64,000 nucleotides of DNA, taken from Mesorhizobium sp. 1M-11. Its GTDB lineage: Bacteria; Pseudomonadota; Alphaproteobacteria; Rhizobiales; Rhizobiaceae. Under the pieces are notes generated by a model, which did no database searches, was not told where the DNA came from, and was given only the letters and a program-made list of their open reading frames with translations. Each line of letters begins with the position of its first letter. Position 1 is the stretch's first letter. The position numbers and the translations under genes were made by a program. Shown in pieces: positions 46,337-55,176 of this stretch. The stretch covers positions 1 through 64,000 of the forward strand of contig NZ_LJSD01000058.1 in the NCBI RefSeq assembly GCF_001303895.1. Reading direction: 5' to 3'.

Positions 46337-49018
46337 AGACTTACCCTCGAGAACGTCCTTCACCACGGTGGCGAGTTGTTTCAGTGAGAACGGCTTCGGC
46401 AAGAAGCCGAACTGGGCGTCAGCCGGCAGGTTCTTGGCGAAGGCGTCCTCGGCATAACCCGACACGAAAACGAACTTGATGCTCGGCTGGCGCTTTCGCA
46501 ATTCGCCGAGCAGCGTCGGTCCGTCCATTTCGGGCATGACGACATCCGAGACGACGATGTCCACCTTGCCTTCGAGTTCCTCGAACACCTCCAGTGCCTC
46601 GACGCCCGATGTCGCCTCGTGCACGGTATAGCCGCGCGACTTGAGCGCACGCACACCGCCCATGCGCACGGCGTCCTCGTCTTCGACCAGCAGCACGATG
46701 GCCGAGCCGGAGAGGTCCTTGGCATCGCCGGCCTTGGCTGCGTCGCCATTCTTGGCGGGTTCGGCCGCAACAGAGCCGTCTGCCGCGACCTTGGTATCGC
46801 CCGGCTTGCCCTCGACCGGTTGCTTTGCAGCCTCGGCGACATGGCGCGGCAAGAAAATCCGGAAGGTCGTGCCCTTGCCGACTTCGGAATCGCAGAAGAT
46901 GAAACCACCGGTCTGCTTGATGATGCCGTAGACCATCGACAAACCGAGACCCGTGCCTTTGCCCACTTCCTTGGTGGTGAAGAAGGGTTCGAAAATCTTC
47001 TTCAGCACATCCGGTGCAATGCCCGAGCCGCTGTCCTCGACCTCGACGACGACATAATCGGCGGCAGGCAGTTCGCGATACGAAAAGGCGGCGCATTCGT
47101 TGGCCGTGATGTTCTTGGTGCGCACGGCGAGATCACCACCCGAAGGCATGGCATCGCGGGCGTTGACGGCAAGGTTGACCACCACCTGCTCGAACTGGCC
47201 GATATCGACCTTGACCGGCCAGAGATCGCGGCCGTGATCAACCTTGAGCTTGATGTTGTTGCCGACGAGACGGGCAAGCAGCATGCGCAGGTCGGCCAGC
47301 ACATCGGTGAGGTTGAGCACCTCCGGCCGCAATGTCTGCTTGCGCGAGAAGGCCAGAAGCTGACGCACCAGCGATGCCGCCCGGTTGGCATTCTGCTTGA
47401 TGTTCATGATGTCCGGGAAAGACGGGTCCGACGGACGGTGGTTCGCCAGCAGCAGGTCGGATGCCATGATGATGGCAGTCAGCACGTTGTTGAAGTCATG
47501 CGCGATGCCACCGGCGAGCTGGCCCACGGCCTGCATCTTCTGGCTCTGCGCCATCTGGCCTTCCAGCGCCTTCTGCTCGGTGGTCTCCACGGCATAGACG
47601 ATGGCCGCCTCTTCGGCGCCGTCGCCGTCGGTGCCATCAGCCACGGCGTTGACGTAGAAGCGGACATGGCGCTCCTCGTTGTCGGGCAGGACCGTGTCGA
47701 TCGGCGCGATCTCAGCCTGACGCTGATGTGCCTTTTCAAGCGCGGCGGCAAAGGCCGGCCTGTCACGTTCATGGATGACCGTGTCGAGTCGCACCTTGCG
47801 GTCGAGCGCATCGCGATCGACCGCGGGCGAGAACAGCGACAGGAACGGCGCATTGGTGCGCAGGATGCGGCCGTCATGATCGACGCCGGCGATTGCCATC
47901 GGCGTCGAATTGAAGAAACGGGTGAAGCGGATTTCAGAAGCCCGCAATTGGGCGGAAGCATCCTCACCCTGAGTACGGTTGAGCACGATGGTACGGCTGG
48001 GACCGTTCAGCCCCTCGCGGCTCGCCGAAACGCGATGCATGAAGCGCACCGGCAGCGCCTTGCCGGCCATGGTGGTGAGGTCGAGATCGATCACGGCGTT
48101 GCGCGTGGTGCCGGGATCGGCGCGCACCGAGCGGATCAGCGCCATCCCATCGCCGGCGACGATATCCGAAAGCGCAATCACGCCCGGGGTGAAGGATGCC
48201 AGATCGATGCCCAGCCATTCGGCCAAGGTGGCATTGATATAGGTAACGCGGCCATCCTGGTCGGCGGCGAAGAATCCCGCTGGCGCGTGATCGAGATGGT
48301 CGATCGCCTGCTGGAGATCGAGAAAGAAACGCTCCTGCTCGGCGCGTTCGACCGAAATATCGGCGAGCTGCCACGCCGACAGGGGCTGGCGCAGGCCCGG
48401 TACCGAGAACGTGCGCGCCCGCGTGCGATACCAGCGGGCGCCGGGTTCGGCACCCGGGCGGACCGATTGCGCCAGGCGAAATTCACCGTCACCAGCCTGT
48501 CCGTCGCGCAAGCCGGCGGAAAGCCGGTAAATGGTGCTGGTTGCTTCGGGAATATCGGAAAGCAGCCCTTCCACGGTCTTGATGTCGGCGGCGGAGGTCG
48601 CGCCTGTCATGTCGGCATAGGCACGGTTGGCGTAGATGACGCGATCCTTGGCATCGGTCACCAAAAGTCCCTGCGACATGGAATCGACGAAGGCCTTCGA
48701 GAGCTCGTCGCTGGTCGAGCGCGGCGCGATCTGCACGAAACCGATCGCCGTCGCGAACAGGAAACCGACGCCAATCATCGCCAGCACGCCCAGCATGCCA
48801 AGCAAAAACGGATCGCCGAAACGTTCGCGGAAAATGCCGAAGACGACGGCAGCTACAGCCAGAACCACCATGAAGATGATAAGCCGCGTGACTGCGCCCG
48901 GCCGTGTACCCTGGTCGACGATCGGCATGGGATAAAACTCGCCGCCCGTTTCCTTGGCCATATGCCCCCTGCTCACCAATTCCAGCCACCGGCGCCCCGA
49001 CTCGCCCGGTTGAATCAT
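46334..49018 (-). CDS. cckA: Cell-cycle hybrid sensor histidine kinase CckA
   Basis: An 894-residue hybrid kinase: two membrane helices near 45-63 and 70-95, PAS regions from about 110 to 480, the phosphoacceptor His507 in '[13 protein letters not shown]', ATPase boxes '[14 protein letters not shown]', 'DSGSGI' and '[10 protein letters not shown]', and a C-terminal receiver with Asp825 in '[12 protein letters not shown]'. CckA starts the phosphorelay through ChpT to CtrA that controls replication and division in alphaproteobacteria. ATG 49018 has AGGGAG upstream; ATG 48961 is an alternative. The stop lies in a palindromic repeat. FliO is divergent. Confidence 0.93.
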   Translation of the reverse strand: MIQPGESGRRWLELVSRGHMAKETGGEFYPMPIVDQGTRPGAVTRLIIFMVVLAVAAVVFGIFRERFGDPFLLGMLGVLAMIGVGFLFATAIGFVQIAPRSTSDELSKAFVDSMSQGLLVTDAKDRVIYANRAYADMTGATSAADIKTVEGLLSDIPEATSTIYRLSAGLRDGQAGDGEFRLAQSVRPGAEPGARWYRTRARTFSVPGLRQPLSAWQLADISVERAEQERFFLDLQQAIDHLDHAPAGFFAADQDGRVTYINATLAEWLGIDLASFTPGVIALSDIVAGDGMALIRSVRADPGTTRNAVIDLDLTTMAGKALPVRFMHRVSASREGLNGPSRTIVLNRTQGEDASAQLRASEIRFTRFFNSTPMAIAGVDHDGRILRTNAPFLSLFSPAVDRDALDRKVRLDTVIHERDRPAFAAALEKAHQRQAEIAPIDTVLPDNEERHVRFYVNAVADGTDGDGAEEAAIVYAVETTEQKALEGQMAQSQKMQAVGQLAGGIAHDFNNVLTAIIMASDLLLANHRPSDPSFPDIMNIKQNANRAASLVRQLLAFSRKQTLRPEVLNLTDVLADLRMLLARLVGNNIKLKVDHGRDLWPVKVDIGQFEQVVVNLAVNARDAMPSGGDLAVRTKNITANECAAFSYRELPAADYVVVEVEDSGSGIAPDVLKKIFEPFFTTKEVGKGTGLGLSMVYGIIKQTGGFIFCDSEVGKGTTFRIFLPRHVAEAAKQPVEGKPGDTKVAADGSVAAEPAKNGDAAKAGDAKDLSGSAIVLLVEDEDAVRMGGVRALKSRGYTVHEATSGVEALEVFEELEGKVDIVVSDVVMPEMDGPTLLGELRKRQPSIKFVFVSGYAEDAFAKNLPADAQFGFLPKPFSLKQLATVVKDVLEGKS

Positions 49019-49199
49019 ATTCTCCCTGCCCGGAAAAGACCCTGCTGGCAAATGTACGCCAAAAACGACGCCATCACGGCGCTAACCCGAAGACGTTCCG
49101 CTGCACCCTGTTCACAAAGCGCGAAACGCGCCTTGCGACAACCGAACACCGCCTTTAGTGTCGCCGACGCTGGGGGCCGGATCATTTTTGGGGACATCT

Positions 49200-49925
49200 A
49201 TGCTGAGTTGGCTGGAAAGCATGGCAGGGCCGAACTACGCGCCTGCCATTCTGTGGACCTTCGCGGCCCTGGTCCTGCTCGTCATCCTGCTGGTCATCGT
49301 CAGGCTGATACGCGGTCTGACCTTCGGCACCTACGTCGCCGGCGGAAAGAACCGGAAGACGCGCCTGGCCGTCATGGACGCCACCGCCGTCGACAGCCAC
49401 CGCCGCCTTGTCCTTGTGCGCCGCGACGACATCGAACATCTGATCCTTATCGGCGGACCGACGGACGTCGTGGTCGAGCGCGACATCCGCATGGTGCCGT
49501 CGCGCCGCCCGGTTTTGACCGGTGATGCCCCGCCACAGCAGGCAGCAGCGCGGGCGTCTGGTGAGCAGCGCCAGCCGCAACCGGCACCTGCGCCAGCGCG
49601 CCGCCCTGAACCGCCGCGCCAGCAGGTCGCGTCCAGCACACCCACACCACATCGCGAACCAACCTTGCCATTGTCTTCGCCGCCGAAGGTTCAGCAGCCC
49701 GCCGCGCAAGCCGCGGCACGCCAGGAGCCCGTCCGTGCCGAACCGCCATTTCGCGCCCCGCCGGAGCCGGTGGAAGATCCGCTCGACGACGCGCTGATGC
49801 ACGAACTCGAAGTTTCGCTGGAAGAGGACGACGTGCCGCCGGTGAAAACGAATGCGAAGGCGCAGCCATCGCTGGACGACGAGATGGCGAAACTGCTCGG
49901 CGAGCTTTCCAGCCATAAGCGGTGA
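49200..49925 (+). CDS. fliO: Flagellar biosynthesis protein FliO-like
   Basis: A 241-residue protein with one membrane helix near residues 15-35 ('AILWTFAALVLLVILLVIV') and a short conserved cytoplasmic domain ('RLAVMDATAVDSHRRLVLV', 'DIEHLILIGGPTDVVVE') typical of FliO, then a Pro/Ala/Gln-rich disordered tail to residue 241. FliO assists assembly of the flagellar export gate. The fliP and other flagellar genes are not nearby, consistent with the cckA-fliO arrangement of rhizobia. ATG 49200 follows a GGGGA site. Confidence 0.7.
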   Translation: MLSWLESMAGPNYAPAILWTFAALVLLVILLVIVRLIRGLTFGTYVAGGKNRKTRLAVMDATAVDSHRRLVLVRRDDIEHLILIGGPTDVVVERDIRMVPSRRPVLTGDAPPQQAAARASGEQRQPQPAPAPARRPEPPRQQVASSTPTPHREPTLPLSSPPKVQQPAAQAAARQEPVRAEPPFRAPPEPVEDPLDDALMHELEVSLEEDDVPPVKTNAKAQPSLDDEMAKLLGELSSHKR

Positions 49926-49954
49926 TCGGCGCAGTCGCCCGCCGCCAAAGAAAA

Positions 49955-49973
49955 TGGCCGGCTAAGCCGGCCA
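49955..49973 (-). terminator. Hairpin between fliO and dksA
   Basis: TGGCCGGC and GCCGGCCA form a perfect 8-bp stem with a 3-nt loop between the convergent genes. On the minus strand TTTTCTTT follows, so it should terminate dksA transcripts; it may also act on fliO. Confidence 0.65.
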
Positions 49974-50007
49974 AATCTCCGAAGACAAAATAGTACGCAA
50001 ATAGGCA

Positions 50008-50424
50008 TCAATCGTCGCGGTAGACCTTTTCGCGGCGCTCGTGGCGTTCTTGCGCTTCGATCGACAACGTAGCGATCGGGCGGGCATCGAGGCGCTTCAG
50101 TGAGATAGGCTCACCTGTTTCCTCGCAGTAGCCGTAAGTGCCTTCATCGATACGCTGCAAAGCGGAGTCGATCTTGGAGATCAGCTTGCGCTGACGGTCA
50201 CGGGCCCTCAGTTCGATCGCCCGGTCCGTTTCCGACGATGCTCGGTCGGCGAGGTCCGGGTGGTTGGCGTTTTCTTGCTGAAGGATTTCGAGAGTTTCGC
50301 GCGCCTCGCGCAGAATATCATTCTTCCAGGTAATCAACTTATGCCGAAAGTATGATTTTTGCCGTTCATTCATGAACGGCTCGTCTTCGGAGGGTACGTA
50401 ATCGGAAGCTACTATTTCGCTCAT
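50008..50424 (-). CDS. dksA: DksA-family transcription factor, zinc-poor form
   Basis: A 138-residue DksA-like protein with the long coiled-coil (residues 25-95) and globular C-terminus 'GTYGYCEETGEPISLKRLDA'. DksA binds the RNA polymerase secondary channel and strengthens ppGpp effects. Of the four zinc Cys of the E. coli protein only Cys100 remains; the others are Thr103, Ser121 and Ala124, so the zinc site is lost, as in zinc-independent DksA forms. ATG 50424 is chosen; a GTG at 50433 would add three residues. Confidence 0.9.
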   Translation of the reverse strand: MSEIVASDYVPSEDEPFMNERQKSYFRHKLITWKNDILREARETLEILQQENANHPDLADRASSETDRAIELRARDRQRKLISKIDSALQRIDEGTYGYCEETGEPISLKRLDARPIATLSIEAQERHERREKVYRDD

Positions 50425-50674
50425 TCGACTCACCCGACTGCCCCAAATTTGGCGCCTATATATTCGCGACGCAATTGCTTAACAAGCGCAATCCGTCGTG
50501 CCGTCACGCATTTGTTAATACAAGCCCTGCCCCACACCGCCATGTTGGCGGTCAACCTCAGGTCGTACCGTTCTTGGCATATCTGCCAACAGGCCAGCCG
50601 TTGCGTCGAGGCTTCCGGCTGGCTAATTCTTAACCGTAGGATCGGCGGACGGCGCCGGTTGGAAAGGGATCTGC

Positions 50675-51178
50675 GTGGCGAAACTTTATCTTCTCAGGCA
50701 CGCCAAGGCTGGATGGGCAGCGCCCGGTACACGCGATTTCGACCGGGCGCTCGACCCTTCCGGCGTTACCGATGCCGAGATGATAGGAACCGCCATGCGC
50801 GCTCATGGCTATGTCCCGGACCTGACGCTATGTTCCGGCGCACTCAGAGCCCGCGAGACCCTCGGCGGCATCGCCAGCCACACCGATACCGGCCGCGTGC
50901 TCTATTTCGACAAACTCTACAGCGAGGACGCCGCCGGCTACCTGGAGATCATACGGGACCACGGCGGCTACGGTTCTCTCCTGGTCATCGGTCACAATCC
51001 GATGATGGAAGACCTTGCCATGGCTGTATCCAGCGACGGTGACGAAGGCGCGCGCGCAACACTGGAACACGGCTTCCCGACCTCAGGGCTTGCGGTTGTC
51101 CGTTTCGATGGCAGCTTGACGAACGCAGCGCCGGGCAAGGGTTATCTGGAAGCGTTTCTGACGCCCGTTACGGTCTGA
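50675..51178 (+). CDS. SixA-like histidine phosphatase
   Basis: A 167-residue small phosphatase of the histidine phosphatase superfamily, with the RH motif in 'YLLRHAKAGWAAPG' at the N-terminus and the second His in 'LLVIGHNPMMEDLA'. SixA removes phosphate from phosphohistidine in HPt-type proteins or the nitrogen PTS. GTG 50675 has AAGGGAT upstream. It precedes ycjX by 63 bp in the same direction. Confidence 0.85.
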   Translation: MAKLYLLRHAKAGWAAPGTRDFDRALDPSGVTDAEMIGTAMRAHGYVPDLTLCSGALRARETLGGIASHTDTGRVLYFDKLYSEDAAGYLEIIRDHGGYGSLLVIGHNPMMEDLAMAVSSDGDEGARATLEHGFPTSGLAVVRFDGSLTNAAPGKGYLEAFLTPVTV

Positions 51179-51241
51179 CGACGCGACAGCCATTCAAAAG
51201 CCGTCCGCCGCAGCCTATATCGGGGTTCCCGCATAGCGCGG

Positions 51242-52750
51242 GTGACAGGACGAGCGGAGCGCGAGAGACACCGATTGGCTTCATCGCTGACCACCATTTC
51301 CGATGAGGCCCGCATCGCGCTGGACACCGTGACCGGCCGTGCTGCGGGTCTGTTACAGCCTTCGATCAGGCTCGGTGTCACCGGACTTTCCCGCGCAGGC
51401 AAGACGGTTTTCATCTCGGCCCTTGTCCACAACCTAGTGCATGGTGGACGCCTGCCGCTATTCGACGCGCAAAAGTCCGGGCGTATCGCGCGCGCCTTCC
51501 TGGAAGAACAGCCGGACGACGCGGTCCCTCGCTTCCAGTACGAGGACCATATCGCTGCGCTGGTCGATCAGCGCATATGGCCAGACTCCACACGCGCCAT
51601 TTCGGAACTGAGACTGACCATCGAATTCGAATCGGCCTCCGGCTGGAACCGGATGTTTTCGGCTGGGAAACTTTCGGTCGACATCGTCGACTATCCAGGC
51701 GAATGGCTGCTGGACCTGCCGCTGCTCGGCAAATCCTTCGCCGATTTCTCCAACGAAGCGTTCGAACTGGCTGCGCTGCCGGTTCGCGCCGACCTCGCCC
51801 GTGAATGGCGCGCGCTTTCGGCGACCGCAGTGCCTGACGCGGATGCCGACGAACTGACGGCGCGGCGGCTGGCTGAAAGCTTTTCGGCCTATCTCAAGGC
51901 GTGCAAACTCGATGAGCGCGCGCTTTCCACCTTGCCGCCCGGTCGTTTCCTGATGCCCGGCGACCTCGAAGGCTCTCCGGCACTGACCTTTGCGCCACTG
52001 CCCGGAATCGCAGGAAAGCGGGCGAGACCCGGTTCGCTTCATGCCATGATGGAGCGTCGTTACGAGGCCTACAAGACGCATGTGGTAAAGCCGTTTTTCC
52101 GCGAGCATATCGCCCGTCTCGACCGCCAGATCGTGCTGATCGATGCCATGCAGGCGCTGAACGCCGGGCCTGCCGCGATGGCCGATCTCGAACGCGCCGT
52201 TACGGAGATTCTCGCCTGCTTCCGTCCGGGGCGCGGCAACTTTTTGACCGACTGGTTCGCCCGTCGCATCGATCGCATCCTGATCGCGGCGACCAAGGCT
52301 GACCATCTGCACCATGAAAGCCATGATCGCCTGCAGGCGATCGTGCGGCGTCTCGCCGATCGCGCCATAGCCAAGGCAAGTTTCACCGGCGCTGCCGTCG
52401 ATGTCGTTGCGATGGCAGCTGTTCGCGCCACCCGTGAAGGTACGGTCAAGCAAGGTGGCGAGACCTTGCCGGTAATCATCGGCACACCGTTGGAAGGCGA
52501 ACGGATCGGTGACGAGACTTTCAATGGACACACCGAAACAGCTATATTTCCCGGTGACTTACCAAGAAGTGTTGACGCCGTTTTCGAGGAACTCGCCACG
52601 GACCAGGCCGGCGAGCCTGATCCCGCCATCCGCTTCGTGCGCTTCCGGCCACCGAAACTCGAGCGCACCGCCGAGGGCGTGACATTGTCGCTGCCCCACA
52701 TCCGTCTTGACCGTGCCCTGCAGTTCCTGATCGGAGACCGCCTCGCATGA
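51242..52750 (+). CDS. ycjX: YcjX-family P-loop NTPase
   Basis: A 502-residue cytosolic protein with Walker A 'VTGLSRAGKTVFISALVHNL' near residue 45-60, 'DIVDYPGEWLLDLPLL' near 150 and 'ATKADHL' near 360, matching the DUF463/YcjX family. It is part of the ycjX-ycjF pair linked to phage-shock or stress response. The start is GTG 51242; TTG 51275 is possible. The stop overlaps the next ATG by ATGA. Confidence 0.88.
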   Translation: MTGRAERERHRLASSLTTISDEARIALDTVTGRAAGLLQPSIRLGVTGLSRAGKTVFISALVHNLVHGGRLPLFDAQKSGRIARAFLEEQPDDAVPRFQYEDHIAALVDQRIWPDSTRAISELRLTIEFESASGWNRMFSAGKLSVDIVDYPGEWLLDLPLLGKSFADFSNEAFELAALPVRADLAREWRALSATAVPDADADELTARRLAESFSAYLKACKLDERALSTLPPGRFLMPGDLEGSPALTFAPLPGIAGKRARPGSLHAMMERRYEAYKTHVVKPFFREHIARLDRQIVLIDAMQALNAGPAAMADLERAVTEILACFRPGRGNFLTDWFARRIDRILIAATKADHLHHESHDRLQAIVRRLADRAIAKASFTGAAVDVVAMAAVRATREGTVKQGGETLPVIIGTPLEGERIGDETFNGHTETAIFPGDLPRSVDAVFEELATDQAGEPDPAIRFVRFRPPKLERTAEGVTLSLPHIRLDRALQFLIGDRLA

Positions 52751-53817
52751 CCACGTCCCGCAAGCCGGCGGCGTTCCGCATCGAGCCGGAAGCCGCGCCG
52801 AAGCCCATCGGGAAGTCGATGGAAGCAACGCGCAAACCGCGTGCGATGAAAGCCGAAGCCGTCGTCGTGCCTGATGCAGTCGACGTTTTCGACGAGCCGG
52901 ACCTGGTCGCCGCCGAACCGCCCCCTGCGCCGGCACCGCGCAAACGTTCGCTTCTTGCCAATCTTTTCTTTGGCGCCATCGGCATCCTGGTATCGCTTGC
53001 CATAGGCCTATGGACGGACCGGCTGATCCGTGACCTATTCACGCGTGCCGACTGGCTGGGCTGGTTGGCCGCCGGCGTGGCGATGGTTGCTCTGCTGGCG
53101 TTGTTGGTCATCCTGGCCCGCGAATTCCTTGCGATTGCGCGACTTGCCAAGGTGGAAAAGCTGCAAAGCCGCGCTCTGGATGCCATTGCCCGCGACGATC
53201 CCAACGCGGCACGCGCGGTGGTCGACGAACTGTCCGCCTTCGTCGCGGCCCGACCTCAGACTGCAGCCGGCCGCCGCGCACTGGCCGAACTGCGCGGCGA
53301 GATCATTGACGGCGGCGATCTCGTCCGACTGGCTGAAACCGAAATCCTCGGCCCTCTCGACGCTCAGGCGAAGACGATGATTCTGGACGCGGCCAAGCGC
53401 GTGTCGCTGGTAACCGCAGTCAGCCCACGCGCGTTGGTCGATGTCGCCTATGTCGTGTTCGAGGCCGGACGGCTGATCCGACGCCTTTCGGAGCTTTATG
53501 GGGGCCGTCCAGGCACGCTGGGCTTTTTCCGGCTTGCCCGCAGCGTGCTTGCGCATCTCGCCGTTACCGGCTCGATCGCCGTCGGCGACAGCTTTGTCCA
53601 GCAGATCGTCGGTCACGGCCTGGCTGCCCGGCTGTCGGCAAAACTGGGTGAAGGTGTGGTCAACGGCATGATGACGGCACGAATCGGTATTGCCGCCATG
53701 GAAACCGCCCGCCCCTTGCCTTTCACCGCCGTCAAACGGCCCGGCATGAGCGATTTCCTTACCGCGCTGACCTCCTTCGCCGGTGGAAAGGACCGCGGTA
53801 GCGGCGCCAATTCCTAG
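52747..53817 (+). CDS. YcjF-family (DUF697/TIGR01620) membrane protein
   Basis: A 356-residue inner-membrane protein. After a Lys/Pro/Glu-rich N-terminal 65 residues come two helices ('NLFFGAIGILVSLAIGLW' and 'WLAAGVAMVALLALLVILA'), and residues 180-330 form the DUF697 domain with 'AKTMILDAAKRVSLVTAVSP'. It is the usual partner of YcjX, with which its ATG overlaps; the two probably act together at the membrane. Confidence 0.87.
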   Translation: MTTSRKPAAFRIEPEAAPKPIGKSMEATRKPRAMKAEAVVVPDAVDVFDEPDLVAAEPPPAPAPRKRSLLANLFFGAIGILVSLAIGLWTDRLIRDLFTRADWLGWLAAGVAMVALLALLVILAREFLAIARLAKVEKLQSRALDAIARDDPNAARAVVDELSAFVAARPQTAAGRRALAELRGEIIDGGDLVRLAETEILGPLDAQAKTMILDAAKRVSLVTAVSPRALVDVAYVVFEAGRLIRRLSELYGGRPGTLGFFRLARSVLAHLAVTGSIAVGDSFVQQIVGHGLAARLSAKLGEGVVNGMMTARIGIAAMETARPLPFTAVKRPGMSDFLTALTSFAGGKDRGSGANS

Positions 53818-53918
53818 GTTTTCCGCCCTTCAGGCGCGAGCAGGTGACGAAGCATTAACCAATCTTCTTCATGGTTGGCCTGGTTTCAACACAGCGTCCT
53901 CGTTGCCGGGTGTCATCC

Positions 53919-54476
53919 ATGAAAAGCATGCTCTTGTCTGCCGCCATGCCCTTCACGCTCGCGGCTGTTGCCTCGATTGCCGGGGCCACCTCGGCATCCA
54001 GTGCCGACCGCGACAAGCAGTTCTTCCAATCGGTCGAGGGACAGTGGGTCGGACCGGGTGAAATCGTTGCCGGCAAATACAAGGGAACCAAGTTTACCTG
54101 CAATTTCAAAGGTTCCACACCCGAGGGCAGCAAGATTGGCATGTCGCTGGATGGCGATTGCCGCGTCGGCGTCTTCTCTCAGAAGATGGGCGCCACGGTC
54201 GAGCGCAAGGGGCGCGAAGGCTATAAGGGCTCCTTCATGGGCGGTTCATCGGGCTCGGGGCTCGACATCATTTCCGGCAATGTCGTCGATAATCGCAAGG
54301 TGGTCTTCGCCATCAACCGCAATCAGCTCCGCGGCGTCATGCAGGCCCGCGTGCCCAACGACAATTCGATGATCGTCACCGTATCGGTGAAGGTCGACCA
54401 ACAGATGGTTCCGGTGATCGGCATGAACCTGAAGCGCGTCGATGGAGTGGCCGTGGGCGCAATCGCCCGCAACTGA
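53919..54476 (+). CDS. Secreted protein of unknown function
   Basis: A 185-residue protein with a signal peptide (MKSMLLSAAMPFTLAAVASI, cleavage near residue 26) and a beta-rich mature domain with 'VEGQWVGPGEIVAGKYKGT' and 'FTCNFKGSTPEGSK', containing two Cys. It resembles conserved hypothetical rhizobial periplasmic proteins. ATG 53919 is the start. It ends before a strong bidirectional hairpin. Confidence 0.75.
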   Translation: MKSMLLSAAMPFTLAAVASIAGATSASSADRDKQFFQSVEGQWVGPGEIVAGKYKGTKFTCNFKGSTPEGSKIGMSLDGDCRVGVFSQKMGATVERKGREGYKGSFMGGSSGSGLDIISGNVVDNRKVVFAINRNQLRGVMQARVPNDNSMIVTVSVKVDQQMVPVIGMNLKRVDGVAVGAIARN

Positions 54477-54490
54477 CGCCCCCCAAAAAA

Positions 54491-54520
54491 AACGGCGGCC
54501 ATGGCCGCCGTTTTCGTTTT
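54491..54520. terminator. Strong bidirectional terminator
   Basis: AACGGCGGCC and GGCCGCCGTT pair as a 10-bp stem around AT. On plus it is followed by TTCGTTTT, and on minus by TTTTTTGGGG. It serves both the secreted protein gene and the convergent lipoprotein gene. Confidence 0.85.
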
Positions 54521-54549
54521 CACCGTGCACAAGGTGCAAGAATGAGCAA

Positions 54550-54819
54550 TCAGCCCTTCTTCACTTCGGCGATGATTTCGTCATAGGCCTTGCAAGCGTC
54601 GGCCTGGTTGTTCGAACCCGAATATTTGGTGGCGATTTCCTGGACCTTGGCCGCCCATTCCGAAGCCTTGGCCGGGTTCTTGGTCACAGATTCCTGGACT
54701 GCGGTCGTCAATTCCTGGGTCTTTTTGCCGATGACCTCGGCGGTGCATTCGGGCGCCTTCGAGCAGGCTGAAAGACCGAGCGCCGCCACGCCGACAACAG
54801 CCAGCACAATCTTCTTCAT
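54550..54819 (-). CDS. Small lipoprotein of unknown function
   Basis: An 89-residue protein starting MKKIVLAVVGVAALGLSAC, with a lipobox LSAC at residues 16-19. The mature part is helical and charged with 'ECTAEVIGKKTQELTTAVQ' and two more Cys. It should be anchored in an envelope membrane. ATG 54819 has AGAGGA upstream. It ends 30 bp before the strong terminator. Confidence 0.8.
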   Translation of the reverse strand: MKKIVLAVVGVAALGLSACSKAPECTAEVIGKKTQELTTAVQESVTKNPAKASEWAAKVQEIATKYSGSNNQADACKAYDEIIAEVKKG

Positions 54820-55176
54820 GGTAGTCCTCTCCATAGTGGCGACGATCCCGTCCGCCCTGCGTTTATAGCCCCAGCCCTCGTCGTCCATAGCGCGCCACTG
54901 AGGCCTGCTGCAACTCACCAACGTACAGCCCTTGGAAATATTGGATTTACCGGCCGCGACCCGCCCATCGGCGCGGACTGAAGGACGCTGATTCGGGGCT
55001 GTTCGCGGCGCGACGAAGTCGCCAGCGCGGAATGCGATCAGCAGAGATGGCGTTCCGCTCCAGCTCTTGTTTGTCGCATGATCCTTGTCCGAAAAGTCTG
55101 CAACTTTTCGGGATCATGCTCTATCCTGACCACGGGACTCCTCCCTCCAACGGCACAGCAAAAAACAGGAACAGCG
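54820..55176. other. 357-bp divergent intergenic region
   Basis: Between the leftward lipoprotein and the rightward antiporter gene. No gene accepted. It holds a 44-bp hairpin element at 55076-55119 and presumably both promoters. Confidence 0.5.
55076..55119. repeat. Hairpin repeat unit, family C
   Basis: GCATGATCC at 55076-55084 pairs with GGATCATGC at 55111-55119, and inside, CCGAAAAGT pairs with ACTTTTCGG-like bases. Such GCATGATCC-ended hairpins are common in rhizobial intergenic DNA. It may be in the leader of the antiporter gene, 57 bp before its ATG. Confidence 0.55.

Noticed and set aside
46619-49525. A 968-codon open frame on the plus strand opposite cckA
   Set aside because: It is antisense to a full, well-conserved kinase, is rich in Arg, His and Gly as expected from the GC-rich opposite strand, and has no recognisable domain.
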